Assembly (NCBI GenBank): GCA_950097015.1
Contig: CATNEN010000001.1
Coordinates: 25,473,001 to 25,537,000 of the forward strand
Direction: 5' to 3'
From: Macrostomum hystrix
Lineage: Eukaryota; Platyhelminthes; Macrostomidae
Length of the DNA stretch: 64,000 nucleotides
The notes beneath the pieces are model-generated. The model did no database searches. It had not been told where the DNA came from and saw only the letters and a list, made by a program, of their open reading frames with translations. Made by a program: the position numbers and the translations under genes. Of this stretch, positions 23,907-34,981 are shown piece by piece (position 1 is the first letter of the stretch; each line of letters starts with the position of its first letter).

Positions 23907-24491
23907 TTAAACCCGTCTCGAGCGCAAAATTCGGGCAGTACAGCTGGTTTGCACGCTAGCCCCACTCCATGGATTGCAAAGTGTTCCCTTCTTCGTCGTT
24001 TTCCTTTTCGGTACAGTCTCTAGTTCCCTCTGCATTTGAGCTTCCGGCTCTCCCTCGTCGGAACTGCCATCTTCACATCGATGAACCTTGGAAGCTGCTG
24101 CAGGCAGAGATCCTTCCTGCTTCCTTCGGCGTATGCCTTCGTCCAGCTGCTGTTGCATGTCCTGCTGCATCTGCCGCATGCCTTCGTCCAGCTGCTGTTG
24201 CATGTCCTGCTGCATCTGCCGCATGCCTTCGTCCAGCTGCTGTTGCATGTCCTGCTGCATCTGCCGCATGCCTTCGTCCAGCTGCTGTTGCATGTCCTGC
24301 TGCATCTGCCGCAGGCCTTCGTCCAGCTGCTGTTGCATCTGTCGCATGCCTTCGTCAGTCTGCACAATCTGCTGCTGCTTCTCGGCTTGCTTCGGTGAAC
24401 CATCGATTTGAGTACCAATGCCGCCATCTGAAGCAGTCACTCGCAAATCCACTTGTTTCAGCAGTAAGTTGTGAAAGACATCGTCTTCCAT
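23907..24491 (-). CDS. Coiled-coil Gln-rich protein with 15-aa repeats (194 aa)
   Basis: Starts MEDDVFHNLLLKQVDLRV. Residues about 50-125 are tandem 15-mers of the form MRQMQQDMQQQLDEG, encoded by a 45-bp DNA repeat; the heptad-like pattern predicts a long coiled coil. The C-terminal third is basic and Ser/Glu rich (VPKRKTTKKGTL). No enzymatic domain. It lies tail to tail with the 119-aa gene in the element core. It could be a structural or DNA-binding accessory protein of the element; the repeat could also have expanded by slippage in non-coding DNA, though an open 585-nt frame with non-repeat flanks favours coding. Confidence 0.5.
   Translation of the reverse strand: MEDDVFHNLLLKQVDLRVTASDGGIGTQIDGSPKQAEKQQQIVQTDEGMRQMQQQLDEGLRQMQQDMQQQLDEGMRQMQQDMQQQLDEGMRQMQQDMQQQLDEGMRQMQQDMQQQLDEGIRRRKQEGSLPAAASKVHRCEDGSSDEGEPEAQMQRELETVPKRKTTKKGTLCNPWSGASVQTSCTARILRSRRV
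24112..24360 (-). repeat. 45-bp coding repeat, about 5 copies
   Basis: Unit GCCTTCGTCCAGCTGCTGTT plus GCATGTCCTGCTGCATCTGC and CGCAT on the plus strand; the last unit is shortened to 30 bp. It encodes the MRQMQQDMQQQLDEG repeats of the overlapping ORF. Confidence 0.9.
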
Positions 24492-24830
24492 ATGGCGAAG
24501 TTTCAGTGAATGCCACCAGAGTCCGCGAACCGGACTGCCAGATCCGCCTGATACCGGAAGCCAGCATAGAGCCTGTGAAGGAGCGCATTATTTAGACAGT
24601 CACTCTCAATTGTAAAAAGGTGAATAAAATACTGATGCATAAATATATCAATCATTTATGTTCTGCTTGCTACGATTGTTCCAATAAAACAGAACTACAA
24701 AAACCAGAATACCGATTGCAATAACATAGGTCTATTAGAATAGAAGAAGAACTGGACCAAGAGTACACTAGAACATACGTTTCTATAATAAAAGAATGCA
24801 TACATTTCATTGAACACTAAAGTGACTTAC

Positions 24831-25064
24831 AGCATGATCAGACCTCCAGTAGTACGATTTTGAATGGCCACTAGTCCCATAATGGCTGTTCTTAAGGCAG
24901 TCGCAAAGCCGGAGCCTGGCAAGAGATGGAGGACAGTTGTCTAGATCAACCCACGAAGCGAACGAACCCGCAGGACAGACGTAGGAGCTTCCTAGAGGAG
25001 CCAATTGTACAAAAACCTCAGACTCCAAAGGTTGCCTACATAAAATGCGACTGACAAGCGCCAT
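24831..25064 (-). CDS. Small Cys-containing exon, possible secreted or membrane protein
   Basis: ATG at 25064 (MALVSRILCRQPLE), Cys pattern YVCPAG, DNCPPS, LCDCLK, then a GTAAGT donor after RSDHA. A phase-0 acceptor (TTTTTGTAG) further down the minus strand near 24694 would add a hydrophobic end (FCFIGTIVAS) and a TAA stop. No family recognised; the splice model is a guess. Confidence 0.3.
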
Positions 25065-25164
25065 GGAACAAATCGAACTGAAAAAAGTGAGGAATGAGGA
25101 AACGTTACAAAAGCACGCGTCTCATGTTTAAAGGCACATTACGGCAAGGAACAAGCTCGAGAGA

Positions 25165-26100
25165 CGGCATGGCTAGGCATGGTTGGGCATGGCTAGGCAT
25201 GGTTGGGCATGGCTAGGCATGGTTAGACATTGTAGGGCATGGTTTGGCATGGCTGGGCATGGCTGGGCATGGTTAGACATTGTAGGGCATTGCAAGGCAT
25301 GGCTGGGCATGGTTAGACATTTTAGGGCATGGTTGGGCATGGTTGGGCATGGCTGGGCATTGCTAGGCATGGCTGGGCATGGTTAGACATTGTAGGGCAT
25401 GGTTGGGCATGGCTGGGAATAGTTGGGCATGGTTGGGCATAGCTGGGAATAGTTGGGCATGGTTGGGCATGGCAGGTATAGCTAGGCATGGTTAGACATT
25501 GCTGGGCATGGCATGTAAAGCTACGTATGGTTAGACATTGCTGGGCATAGTTTGGCAAGCCTGGGCATGGTTTGGCAAGCCTGGGCATGGCTGGGCATGG
25601 TTGGGCATGGCTGGGAATAGTTGGGCATGGTTGGGCATGGCTGTGAATAGTTGGGCATGGTTGGGCATGGCTGTGAATAGTTGGGCATGGTTGGGCATGG
25701 CTGGGAATAGTTGGGCATGGTTGGGCATGGCTGTGAATAGTTGGGCATGGTTGGGCATGGCTGTGAATAGTTGGGCATGGTTGGGCATGGCTGTGAATAG
25801 TTGGGCATGGTTGGGCATGGCTGGGAATAGTTGGGCATGGTTGGGCATGGCTGTGAATAGTTGGGCATGGTTGGGCATGGCTGGGAATAGTTGGGCATGG
25901 TTGGGCATGGCTGGGAATAGTTGGGCATGGTTGGGCATGGCTGGGAATAGTTGGGCATGGTTGGGCATGGCTGGGAATAGTTGGGCATGGTTGGGCATGG
26001 CTAGACATGGTTATACATTGTAGGGCATTGCTAGGCATTGCTGGGCATGGCTAGGCATAGTTTGGCATGGCTTGGCTTTGCTGGGCATGGCTAGGCCTAG
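25165..26100 (-). repeat. 30-bp minisatellite forming the inner right arm
   Basis: Inverted equivalent of 19556-21182 (GGCTGGGAATAGTTGGGCAT units). It is shorter and lacks the solo LTR and the two long complex blocks of the left arm, so the arms have diverged mainly in array length. Confidence 0.92.
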
Positions 26101-27526
26101 ACATTATTATATATTGCTAGGCATAGCTGACATGGCTAGACAAGATAATCATGGTTTATCAAAAACAATAGCAAATATAGCAATACATTTCTATGAACTT
26201 GAAAGACAAAATTTTGATGTGACAATATAAGCTAGAATATAGAATTTAGAAGTAGCTAATCATTTATTGAACCCAAATATAAGTAAATTGAATAAATTAT
26301 ATAAACCAAATTGTGGAATCTAAATAGAGTAAACAAATAATGAATGATAGATATTTTGTCTTTTTTAGCATGTCAGTCTATACATTTTTTAGAGAAGTTA
26401 ACAAACAAATAGACAATTTCCTTTTTCCCTATGTGAGTATACAATAATGTTAAATAATAAATATGCTTAATATTATATAATATCATATCAAGTTGGCTTT
26501 CTATATATATACTCAATGAAATATGTTTGAGGAATACAATTATATTAAAATTGTCATAACTAGCTCTACAGTATTCTAAGTCTAAGTACAACATTCTTTT
26601 TTCTAGGATTTTTTCATAGCCATCTTAATCCTGCTTTAGCTAGCTATATAGCTAAGCATAGGCATAGCTATCTTTTGTTCAAAAGCAAAAAATCAGATGA
26701 GAAACTTTAAGAAAGTTTTTTCCTCTATTTCATTTCCATAGCCATATAGGGTTAGAACTCTTCTCTCCCCCCACAAGTGTAGGTCTATGTATAACTAGGT
26801 CTAGCTATACACTGCATAACACTATACTCTTGACAGTCTTTGCACATAAATTAAACCACAAAAGGGTATATACTATTGTTGAAAGTAATATTCTAATAGA
26901 GCTTCACTTCGAATCCTAAGTGTTGAGGGTTTCACACCACGTGGGGTACGACAAGTTCGTTGAAAACTTTAGCTGCAGTTTGAATATTTCACGACAAACG
27001 ATCCTTGAAGACATCTATAGATTATAGGGACGTTACATAGTTTTTAGCAATTTGCCTAGACTAATAGCAAGTACTCTTAAATATTGTGGCACAGTTACTT
27101 CTTGCGCTAATAAAGCGAAAAATATGTATTGTGTGCCATTTTAGCCGCTCTGTGCAGCGTGGTAAGTCCAGCAATAAAATGACTGGCGTAAAGCCGTAAA
27201 AGTACTTTATTACTTCCTACATGCTTAGACAGAGCGGCACAAACCCTGGGTAGTGTGACACAAGAAGAACCTGTTATGCTTCTCTTAAAAATAAAAACGG
27301 CACACATTTTCCTCATTGCGTCACGGAGTGGGAGACCAGCAATAGCTCCAGCAATAAAAAAAACAAATTTCGCCGCTCTGGATCCAAGCGACCTGTCTTG
27401 GAGGCCTCAATTCTTCGTGGCACAGAATCTGTGGGTCAAAATAAATAAAATTCATTCATTTCCAGCAGTGGCACACCAAGTTTTCAAAAGTCTATTGCTG
27501 GCCCTATTGCTGGCGACCGGGGAGTC
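26101..27526 (-). repeat. Right terminal inverted repeat, unique part
   Basis: Reverse complement of the left arm; ends at the ACATGG duplication. Same five subterminal CCAGCAATA motifs, inverted. Confidence 0.85.
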
Positions 27527-27532
27527 ACATGG

Positions 27533-27894
27533 GATAAAATTAAGCATCTGTCTTTAGTTCTGTATTTTTAATGCTTAATGCAAATGGTTCTTTTAACTGA
27601 ACGATCCACTTAAAAAATAAATATGTGGTAATTTTTTAAACGATTTTGCTAGTGCATTTAAACAATTATGCATTACACAATGAATTTGTTTCCAAGAAAT
27701 TATTATAAGTAGTGTAAGTTGTAAAATATTTGAAAGCTGGTAATGTGTCTGTGTATATTTCTTAGAATTATATATTATTTTTGTTTATCTTGCTACAAAA
27801 TGATTGTCTACTTGTACATTAGTTATTTATTGAATATTATATCAACTTTGGTAGCCCTAGTAACCCTAGAGCTGTCTCACCTGGGATCTTCCAG
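27533..27894. other. AT-rich sequence upstream of zinc-finger exon
   Basis: Flank of the 9.4-kb element. The last 60 bases end in a splice-like TCTTCCAG at 27894, so this is probably intron of the zinc-finger gene. Confidence 0.5.
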
Positions 27895-29976
27895 TGCGCG
27901 AGCAGACGCTGTACCTGAAGGCTGATCGACCGCTGCGGCCGGGCGATCGACTCACCACTCGACTGACCAGCAGCGACGATGCCGACGAAGAAATGACCGC
28001 CGCCGACAATGCCGAGGCTGCTGATCCGCAGGAACTCCAGTAGGTCCGCGTAGAAGACGACGATTGCGATGATGACGAGTCCGCGGTGCGTCCTGAAGCA
28101 GCCGAGCCGCGGAAGAGAGCGGCGAGCGTCGACGCCTGCGGCTCCGACAGTCGGCTGGCCAAGACGCCGCGCCTGCAGACGGGCCGCGCCCAGCAGGCCG
28201 AAGCCGCCGTCCGCTCTCGGATCCGCAGCTGCGCCAGGTGCGGCCTGTACTTCACCTCGGCCTGGATGCTGCGCACCCACCGCCAGTTCCACGGCCTGTT
28301 CGACAGCGGCGCAGCCGCCCAGCTGCGGAGACGGCGGCGACGACCGCTGCGCGACAGTCGGCCGGAGCTGGTGCTGGCGGCTCCCGTGCTCAGTGACTGG
28401 GGCAGCATCTCCTACGTGCCAGTCAGCCCAGCGCAGTACTCGACTGAGGCTCCGCAGCGGCTGCAGCTGCGGCAGCGAAGGCGGCAGCAGCAGCAGCTGG
28501 AGGAGCAACCGATGATGGAGCAGCAGGAAGCTGGCTCGGATGTTAGCGGGTGAGTATCTGTGCAAATACAATCTCTCTTATCAGTGGCTTCAGTTTCTCG
28601 CACCGCCTCTGATCTCTGAAACCCGCGATTCTCTGAAACCCAGCAGCGGCTGCTCGCCAGATCTGCCATCTGAGACCGCGGCGCTGGACCTGACCCTGCC
28701 CAGAGCGCCGTCTCCTCCGAGGAGCACCGTCAGTGCGGGACCATTGTCCAGAGCGGCCCCTAGCCTTCAGCAGCAGCAGCAGCCCAGGCAGCGCAGCCGG
28801 CCGCCAGTCGACGGCCTCGACCAGCAGAGCCGCCCGGGCCCAGAGCAGTCGCCGAGTCCGAGGAAATCTCAGCCTTCGGCCGGCCCCGTGTCCAGCCTGA
28901 TGAGTGTGTGCAAGGACTGCAAGATCGGCTTCTTCAACTACAACAACTACGTTGTGCACCGCTCTCTATACTGCCAGAGCAGCCGCTTGGCTCAGGGGGC
29001 TGGCACACCCGGCAACTCGGCCCGCACAGCCAAGCTGCCACTGCAGCAGCAGCAGCAGCCAGCCAGCCATCCAGACAAAACTGCGCCCTCCAACACGGCC
29101 ACCAACACTCTGCCATCGACTGCCGCAGCTCCAGCTGCTGCTGCTGCTGCTTCTGCAGCCTCTGCATCGACTGCCGACAGTTCGGCATCGTCAGCTGCCG
29201 CCACCGGCGACGCGGCAGGGTCCGGCTGCAGTCAGCCGTCCTGGCTGCCGATCTCTCTGGACGTCGGTGGAAGCGGAGCCGGCGGCTACAAGTGCTCCAT
29301 CTGCGGCTACATCGGCCAGACTGAGCGCGGCATGAAGACGCACGCCAAGGTGCACTGCGGCTTCGGCGGCGGCAGCGGCCTCGGCACCGTGGCGGCTCCC
29401 AGCGGCGGCAGCTCTTCCTCAGCGCTGTCCCCATCGGAGACTTCAACAGGCGACGGCATCCGGCTGCCGAACGCCTTCGCCGGCGACCTGCTGTGCAGCA
29501 TGAGCCCAGAGGAGCTCGGCATGCTGCAGCACAAAACACAGCCCTACAGCAAGCGGAGAACTTTTAAACGAGTGGCGCCGCCACTGGCGCAGCAGCAGCA
29601 GCAGACACTCCAGCTGCCACTGTCGCTTCACCCGGAGCTGCTCCGACATCAGCTCCAACAGCTGCATCAGCAGCACCAGCTGGCCATCTCTGCTGCCGGA
29701 GCCAGCACCGCAGCCGCTGCTGCTGCGGCCGTTGCTGGAGCTGGCTTTCGACTGAGCCGATGCGGCAGAGACAGCGAAGACGCTCAGCAGCAGCAGCAGC
29801 TGGATCAGCTGGTCTGTGTTCGCTGCGGCGAGTCATTTGAACAGCTGGAGTCCCTGCTGGAGCATCAGGAGACCGCCTGCGCCGGCCTGAGCACCACTGC
29901 CGCGGCTGCCGTAGAAGCGGCGGCTGCAGCCGTCAAGCTGGAGGTGCGGGCAGCTGACAGCCTTGGCAGAGTTTAG
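27895..29976 (+). CDS. FOG/ZFPM-like CCHC/C2H2 zinc-finger protein (5' partial, one in-frame TAG)
   Basis: Modelled exons are 27895-28549 and about 28644-29976 (TAG stop); the second acceptor (CCCAG at 28643, or CAG at 28646) is chosen for frame. Fingers in order: CARCGLYFTSAWMLRTHRQF (C2H2), CKDCKIGFFNYNNYVVH then C (CCHC), CSICGYIGQTERGMKTH then HC, and CVRCGESFEQLESLLEH then C (CCHC). CCHC fingers of this spacing are typical of Friend-of-GATA cofactors, which bind GATA factors in the nucleus. Long Gln and Ala tracts separate the fingers. An in-frame TAG at 28041-28043 splits the first exon: either a real null, a sequencing difference, or evidence that the exon starts later. Upstream exons are not found. 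A polyadenylation signal lies at 30330. Confidence 0.65.
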
Positions 29977-30644
29977 TGGATGCGGCTCAACATTATCTAT
30001 GCGTAATATACTACTGCCCTTCTCTATGATGCCATTTCAATACATCAATGGGCTGCAGATGGGATTCGAATACAACCTTTGAATGCTTCTGTGACTGGGA
30101 ATCAGGATTCTTCGAATCATGGGAATCTGACGACAGGGGATTCTGTGAATCATGGGGATTGGGGAAAGATTGGATTCTGTGAATCATGGGGATTGGGGAA
30201 AGATGGGATTCTTTTAATTATGGAAATTGGTTAAAATGGGATTCTATGAATCATTGGGATTAGGAAAAGATGAATTTTTTAAAATATATTTTCATCCCAC
30301 CCGCAGTCCAGTAGGACATGAGTTTAAACAATAAACAATTTCAAATTTAGATTCTGAAGACTTATATTGTTTACCCAAGTGACACACCCGCCAATTACAA
30401 TTTACTGCACAGTGAATACACTTTGAATTGCTTAAAAATTATTGTGCTTCAAATGGCAGAAAAATCTGTACATCAATACTTGTGAGTAGTATGTGATATG
30501 CAAATATATTCATTGTTGCCATGGCAACCAAATTTGCAAAGCTGCTCCAATCACGGACAGCAATCACGCATATAAACTATTTGTGATTATTGTGTTCTAG
30601 TCTTCTGTCTGATCTATTTTTAGATTTAACTCATGTTTTTATGT
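29977..30644 (+). other. 3' UTR and flank of zinc-finger gene
   Basis: No ORF. Contains several ATTCTGTGAATCATGGGGAT-like near-repeats (30080-30280). AATAAA at 30330-30335. Duplicated in segment 2 at 56478-57121 with a shorter repeat part. Confidence 0.6.
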
Positions 30645-31395
30645 CACTCTCTCATATCTTCTGTCACCCTCTCATATCTTCTGTCACTCTCTCATATCTT
30701 CTGTCACCCTCTCATATCTTCTGTCACTCTCTCATATCTTCTGTCACTCTCTCATATCTTCTGTCACTCTCTCATATCTTCTGTCACTCTCTCATATCTT
30801 CTGTCACCCTCTCATATCTTCTGTCACTCTCATATCTTCTGTCACTCTCATATCTTCTGTCACTCTCTCATATCTTCTGTCACTCTCTCATATCTTCTGT
30901 CACTCTCTCATATCTTCTGTCACTCTCTCATATCTTCTGTCACTCTCTAATTTCTTCTGTCACCCTCTCATATCTTCTGTCACTCTCTCATATCTTCTGT
31001 CACCCTCTCATATCTTCTGTCACTCTCTCATATCTTCTGTCACTCTCTCATATCTTCTGTCACTCTCTCATATCTTCTGTCACCCTCTCATATCTTCTGT
31101 CACTCTCATATCTTCTGTCACTCTTATTTCTTCTGTCACTCTCTCATATCTTCTGTCACTCTCTCATGTCTTCTGTCACTCTCTCATATCTTCTGTCACC
31201 CTCTTATATCTTCTGTCACTCTCATATCTTCTGTCACTCTCATATCTTCTGTCACTCTCTCATATCTTCTGTCACTCTCTCATATCTTCTGTCACTCTCT
31301 CATATCTTCTGTCACTCTCATTTCTTCTGTCACTCTCTCATATCTTCTGTCACTCTCTCATATCTTCTATCACTCTCTCATATCTTCTATCACTC
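30645..31395 (+). repeat. 20-bp minisatellite (TCTGTCACTCTCTCATATCT)
   Basis: About 38 units, with 18-bp versions lacking one TC pair and CACCC variants. The segment 2 array (57122-58612) is twice as long and enriched in CATGTCT variants. Confidence 0.95.
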
Positions 31396-31678
31396 GATCC
31401 CATCGACTTGTCCCTTCAGCAAACACATTGGCAATGAATTAACAGCTCAACAACATAACATAGACGGTGGCAGTGCCAGAGCATTCGGCTGCATCTTCAG
31501 CAACGGTGGAGGAGTCAGGAAGTGACAAATTTCAATGCGCGATTCACACTACTCGAACGCTTGGTTGTTAGTAGCATAAAACGCATACGCCATGCAGAAA
31601 TGAGATCAGACTCACTCACCGCTTCTCCATTTCTAGTGAGCACAGACAGGCTGGATTTCACTCCAATGCTGGAGAATT
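31396..31678. other. Duplicated unique block (= 58613-58895)
   Basis: No gene recognised. Near-identical to segment 2 and serves as the anchor showing that the following SINE is an insertion. Confidence 0.5.
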
Positions 31679-31692
31679 CTCCGAATGGCGAC

Positions 31693-32272
31693 TTACTTAC
31701 TTTGCAGGGGGGCCTGGGGCACTTGACGCACAAACACAGGAACGGCATGCCCCCAGGCCGGCGAACTAGGCGAGAGCCGCCCATCGCGCCGCCTCCCCTG
31801 AGCAGGCACCTCACACACACAGCAGCAAGCCAAGCGGGGAAGGGGGCGGCAGCCGGAGTGCCTCCCACCCCAGGCCCGCACACGCACAGAGCAGACCAAG
31901 CCGGGGCGGAAGGCTGATAGAAATCAGTCCTCAGGGGGGGGCGGGTGACGAGTGTACACTTTATCCAATCGCGCTGACGGAAATCCAGATGAGCGCGCGG
32001 CGGTGTACACCCGCCCCCCAGCCACCCCCCGCAAGGTCTAACGCCCCAGCGCCAACGCACAAACTCATACAACGCAGAACAGGCACACAGAAAGGAAGGA
32101 GCAAAGCTATTTTTCAAGCTTTGATTGCACGAAAAAAGGTGCACCTCCGCCGGTCGCTACTGTCCAAACCCCCCAACAAGTACCGAAATTAATCGTGACC
32201 TGAAGGGTGAATCGAACTAGCGTCCTTTGGAGTGCGAGGCAGCGACGTTAGCCGCTGACCCCCCTCGCCCCC
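31693..32272 (-). mobile_element. tRNA-derived SINE, 580 bp, 14-bp TSD
   Basis: Flanked by CTCCGAATGGCGAC at 31679-31692 and 32273-32286; segment 2 (about 58895-58910) has one copy only, so the empty site is visible. The minus strand begins with a tRNA-like head: GTCAGCGGCTAACGTCGCTG, then GCCTCGCACTCC, then the B-box GTTCGATTC (near 32215). The tail at 31693 ends in GTAAGTAA. The 14-bp duplication fits LINE-mediated target-primed insertion. ORFs inside it are not genes. The body is unusually long for a SINE. Confidence 0.8.
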
Positions 32273-32286
32273 CTCCGAATGGCGAC

Positions 32287-34184
32287 ACTGCTCCAGCTGA
32301 TGAAGCTAGAGAGTCTGTGCATAACATGGTTGCGAATTTCATTTCTGAAGGAATTTCATTGATTAGTTTTAACCACTTCAGTAAACCAATTAAGTCGACA
32401 ATCCTTACCATTTAGAGATCTTCAGCTCAGTGCACCCAAGCTGCAATAAATCTGATGTAACCGGGGGATGGAACAATGCGAGCGCTGGAAATCCCACGGG
32501 CTGATCCCAAGGTGGAAGGGGATCAGTCAGGCCTTACTCCCCAGTGGCACCCGCCCTAGTGATCGGTTGGTAGCTGCATGGTTTGTGGTCCGATTGCTCC
32601 GATTGGTGGGCTTTTCGAGGGAAAATTAAAGGCGGTGACTCAACGAGTAACGTGATTTTATAACCCAGACTGGCCGCTGACTTACAATTCTATGGGGAAA
32701 ACTGGCAGATAATGCCAGTGATCAAAAGAGCAAAATTACACTCCAAGGCCTTGGGGTGTAATTATAATTATAAGTATAGATACTTCAAATCTGTGTTATG
32801 GAAAATAAATTTTCAGTGCACAATCTACTCAGATGTAACTTACCATTAATAATTTTACTTTGCTTGAAACGTCATTATATTTTTAATTCGCATTTAAAAT
32901 ATGTCGTGCAGAATAGAACTGGGAACTGAAAACCCGGTCACGTTTCTCAGTCTAATCAGGTTGGATGGATTCGAACTAAGATTTTGAAATCGTTACTGAG
33001 TTTCCAGGGTTCGAAACAGTATAACTCTTTAGAGTAGTATAGAACGATAAAATGCTAACTAGAAATAGTAATTAATGAGTAAATACTATCATGAAGTTTT
33101 TTAAAAACTATTAAGGAATCGATTGCAATCGTAGAAACGAATTCTATAGAATGAACTTTTTTCTTTGAACTTCGGCGTGTCTGTAAGAAAGCCTAACTGC
33201 AGTTCAGGAATTGGCGCTGTTTAGGCTCAACTTCTTTTTCGGCGGCAGACTGAAAAGGGCAGGCCTACCGCTCAGTCGCTCAAAGACTTGCTAAACCCAA
33301 GGGATATAGTGCCTTTAATTTACAGCTACTCAATATAATTATAGGCCCTTTTTGTAATTTGCTCAATGCTCAATAAAAATGTTTTTTTTTGTGTTTGTCA
33401 CGATGTCTAATACACACCAAATATTGCCTTGTATTTGTCCTTAACTTCTTTAAAGTTAGAATTTGAGAGTCTTGACAATCAAGTAAGAATTTGATTGAGG
33501 AGTTGAAATAAGGGTTTGGAGCCAGGGGGCTTGGGGCACAGGGACAGGGTCAGGGAGATTATGATACAGTAGAATATTTCAATTTTCTGTAATGTAGCAA
33601 TTTTTTATTCGTTAAACATTTCTAAAATTTAAATCTGGGATACAGAATCTGGTTTAATTTTTCTAATAAAAAAATCTGAGAGTGATTGTAAAGCTATATT
33701 CCGATATATAGTCAGTTCAGTTAGATATTGAAATAAATGGGCCTATTTATTTAATTAGCTATATATTATGTCTAATTTCTGAATCTTATTAAATGTTTGT
33801 TAGTAAATTTCAGTACTTACACTTAGAGTACACTAAGTTTAAAACACTATATGCACCTACAAATAACCACCAAATTTAGTAAGTTTAATTAGTAATTTAG
33901 TAAATATATTTCTTATTATAGCAATATATCTAGTTCTATATTCTAAATTGTGTGTAGTTTGTTTTTGTTGACCTAATCTGATAGACAAGAAAAATAAAAA
34001 GCTAAGGTGTCAAACAATTGCTGACTGACTTTCAACATCCTTAAGTTAATATTATCAGGCACATTATAATTATAAGTTATATTGCATAGTTTCAACAGTT
34101 AACACTTGAGTTATAATGTAGTTGACCCAGTCTAGTTAGCTATGGAAGTTGTCATAAGTCTATAACAGTTCTGACAGGTCTGAC
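32287..34184. other. AT-rich non-coding region
   Basis: The first 150 bp are shared with segment 2 (58911-59100); the rest is not. No ORF over 60 codons, no recognisable repeat boundary. Palindromic traces such as GGTGTAATTATAATTATAAG near 32755. Confidence 0.4.
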
Positions 34185-34555
34185 TAGTGCCCTGCAGCCC
34201 TGCAGTTCTGACTAGAGCCTTGCAGCCCTGCAGTTCTGACTAGAGCCTTGCAGCCCTGCAGTTCTGACTAGAGCCTTGCAGCCCTGCAATTCTGACTAGA
34301 GCCCTGCAGTTCTGACTAGAGCCCTGCAGTTCTGACTAGAGCCCTGCAGCCCTGCAGTTCTGACTAGAGCCCTGCAGCCCTGCAGTTCTGACTAGAGCCC
34401 TGCAGTTCTGACTAGAGCTCTGCAGTTCTGACTAGAGCCCTGCAGTTCTGACTAGAGCCCTGCAGTTCTGACTAGAGCCCTGCAGTTCTGACTAGAGCCC
34501 TGCAGTTCTGACTAGAGCCCTGCAGTTCTGACTAGAGCCCTGCAGCCCTACAATA
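34185..34555 (+). repeat. 20/29-bp minisatellite (GTTCTGACTAGAGCCCTGCA)
   Basis: Tandem GTTCTGACTAGAGCCCTGCA units, some with an added GCCCTGCA, giving a 29-bp form at the left end and a pure 20-bp form at the right end. Confidence 0.92.
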
Positions 34556-34981
34556 ATTAAAAAATTTTGTTGTCACCCTTGGACCAGGATGAATTATTTG
34601 GTGTCCTTCTGTCATGATTTATCCCACCACTTACAATTCCTGGCTGAACCCTAGCCCTTTAAAAATGGGAGTAATTATTTCTACTAAGAGTAGGCATCCT
34701 GCATCTCTAAATTGAAGCATCATTAAAAGGAATTTATATGCTTACTAGCTTTTTTTGCCCGTTGTTTTTGGGGCAGAAATTTAAAGCAAAGCAGTAAGCA
34801 ATTCACGTCTCTGTATTAACTTTATAGTGAAGGTCACCATTTATTTATTTACTGCATTAATGAAAAGTGAAGAGTTTGTTTAAGGGCGTTTTAAGTAAAA
34901 AATAAGTGAAAAGTTTGTCCAAACAGCCCCCTCTTGATTACTTCTTTAGAAACATGTCTCTTAGCCACTCCTCTATACAGT

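Larger units (their letters stand above)
18101..27526. mobile_element. Unclassified 9.4-kb transposon with giant terminal inverted repeats
   Basis: The ends are perfect inverted copies (GACTCCCCGGTCGCCAGCAA at 18101; its reverse complement ends at 27526). The flanks are the same 6-bp direct repeat, ACATGG, at 18095-18100 and 27527-27532. The unique part of each arm is about 1.4 kb and continues inward into CATGCCCAAC minisatellite. The core (about 21.9-25.1 kb) holds a spliced 119-aa gene, a coiled-coil ORF and a small Cys-rich exon. I see no DDE transposase, polymerase B, integrase or capsid domain. Six-bp TSDs and kilobase TIRs recall Polinton/Maverick elements, but the AG terminus and hallmark genes are missing; a large non-autonomous derivative of another superfamily is equally possible. 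Segment 2 lacks the whole region because of a larger deletion. Confidence 0.75.

Noticed and set aside
18101-27526. Polinton/Maverick identification
   Set aside because: 6-bp TSD and long TIRs fit, but no polymerase B, retroviral-type integrase, packaging ATPase or capsid ORF is visible and the terminus is GACTCC rather than AG.
28543-29836. Minus-strand ORFs opposite the zinc-finger gene
   Set aside because: Shadows of a GC-rich coding strand with CAG/CTG tracts; the plus strand carries the zinc fingers.
31515-32144. 209-codon minus-strand ORF
   Set aside because: It lies almost wholly inside the tRNA-headed SINE and has no domain.
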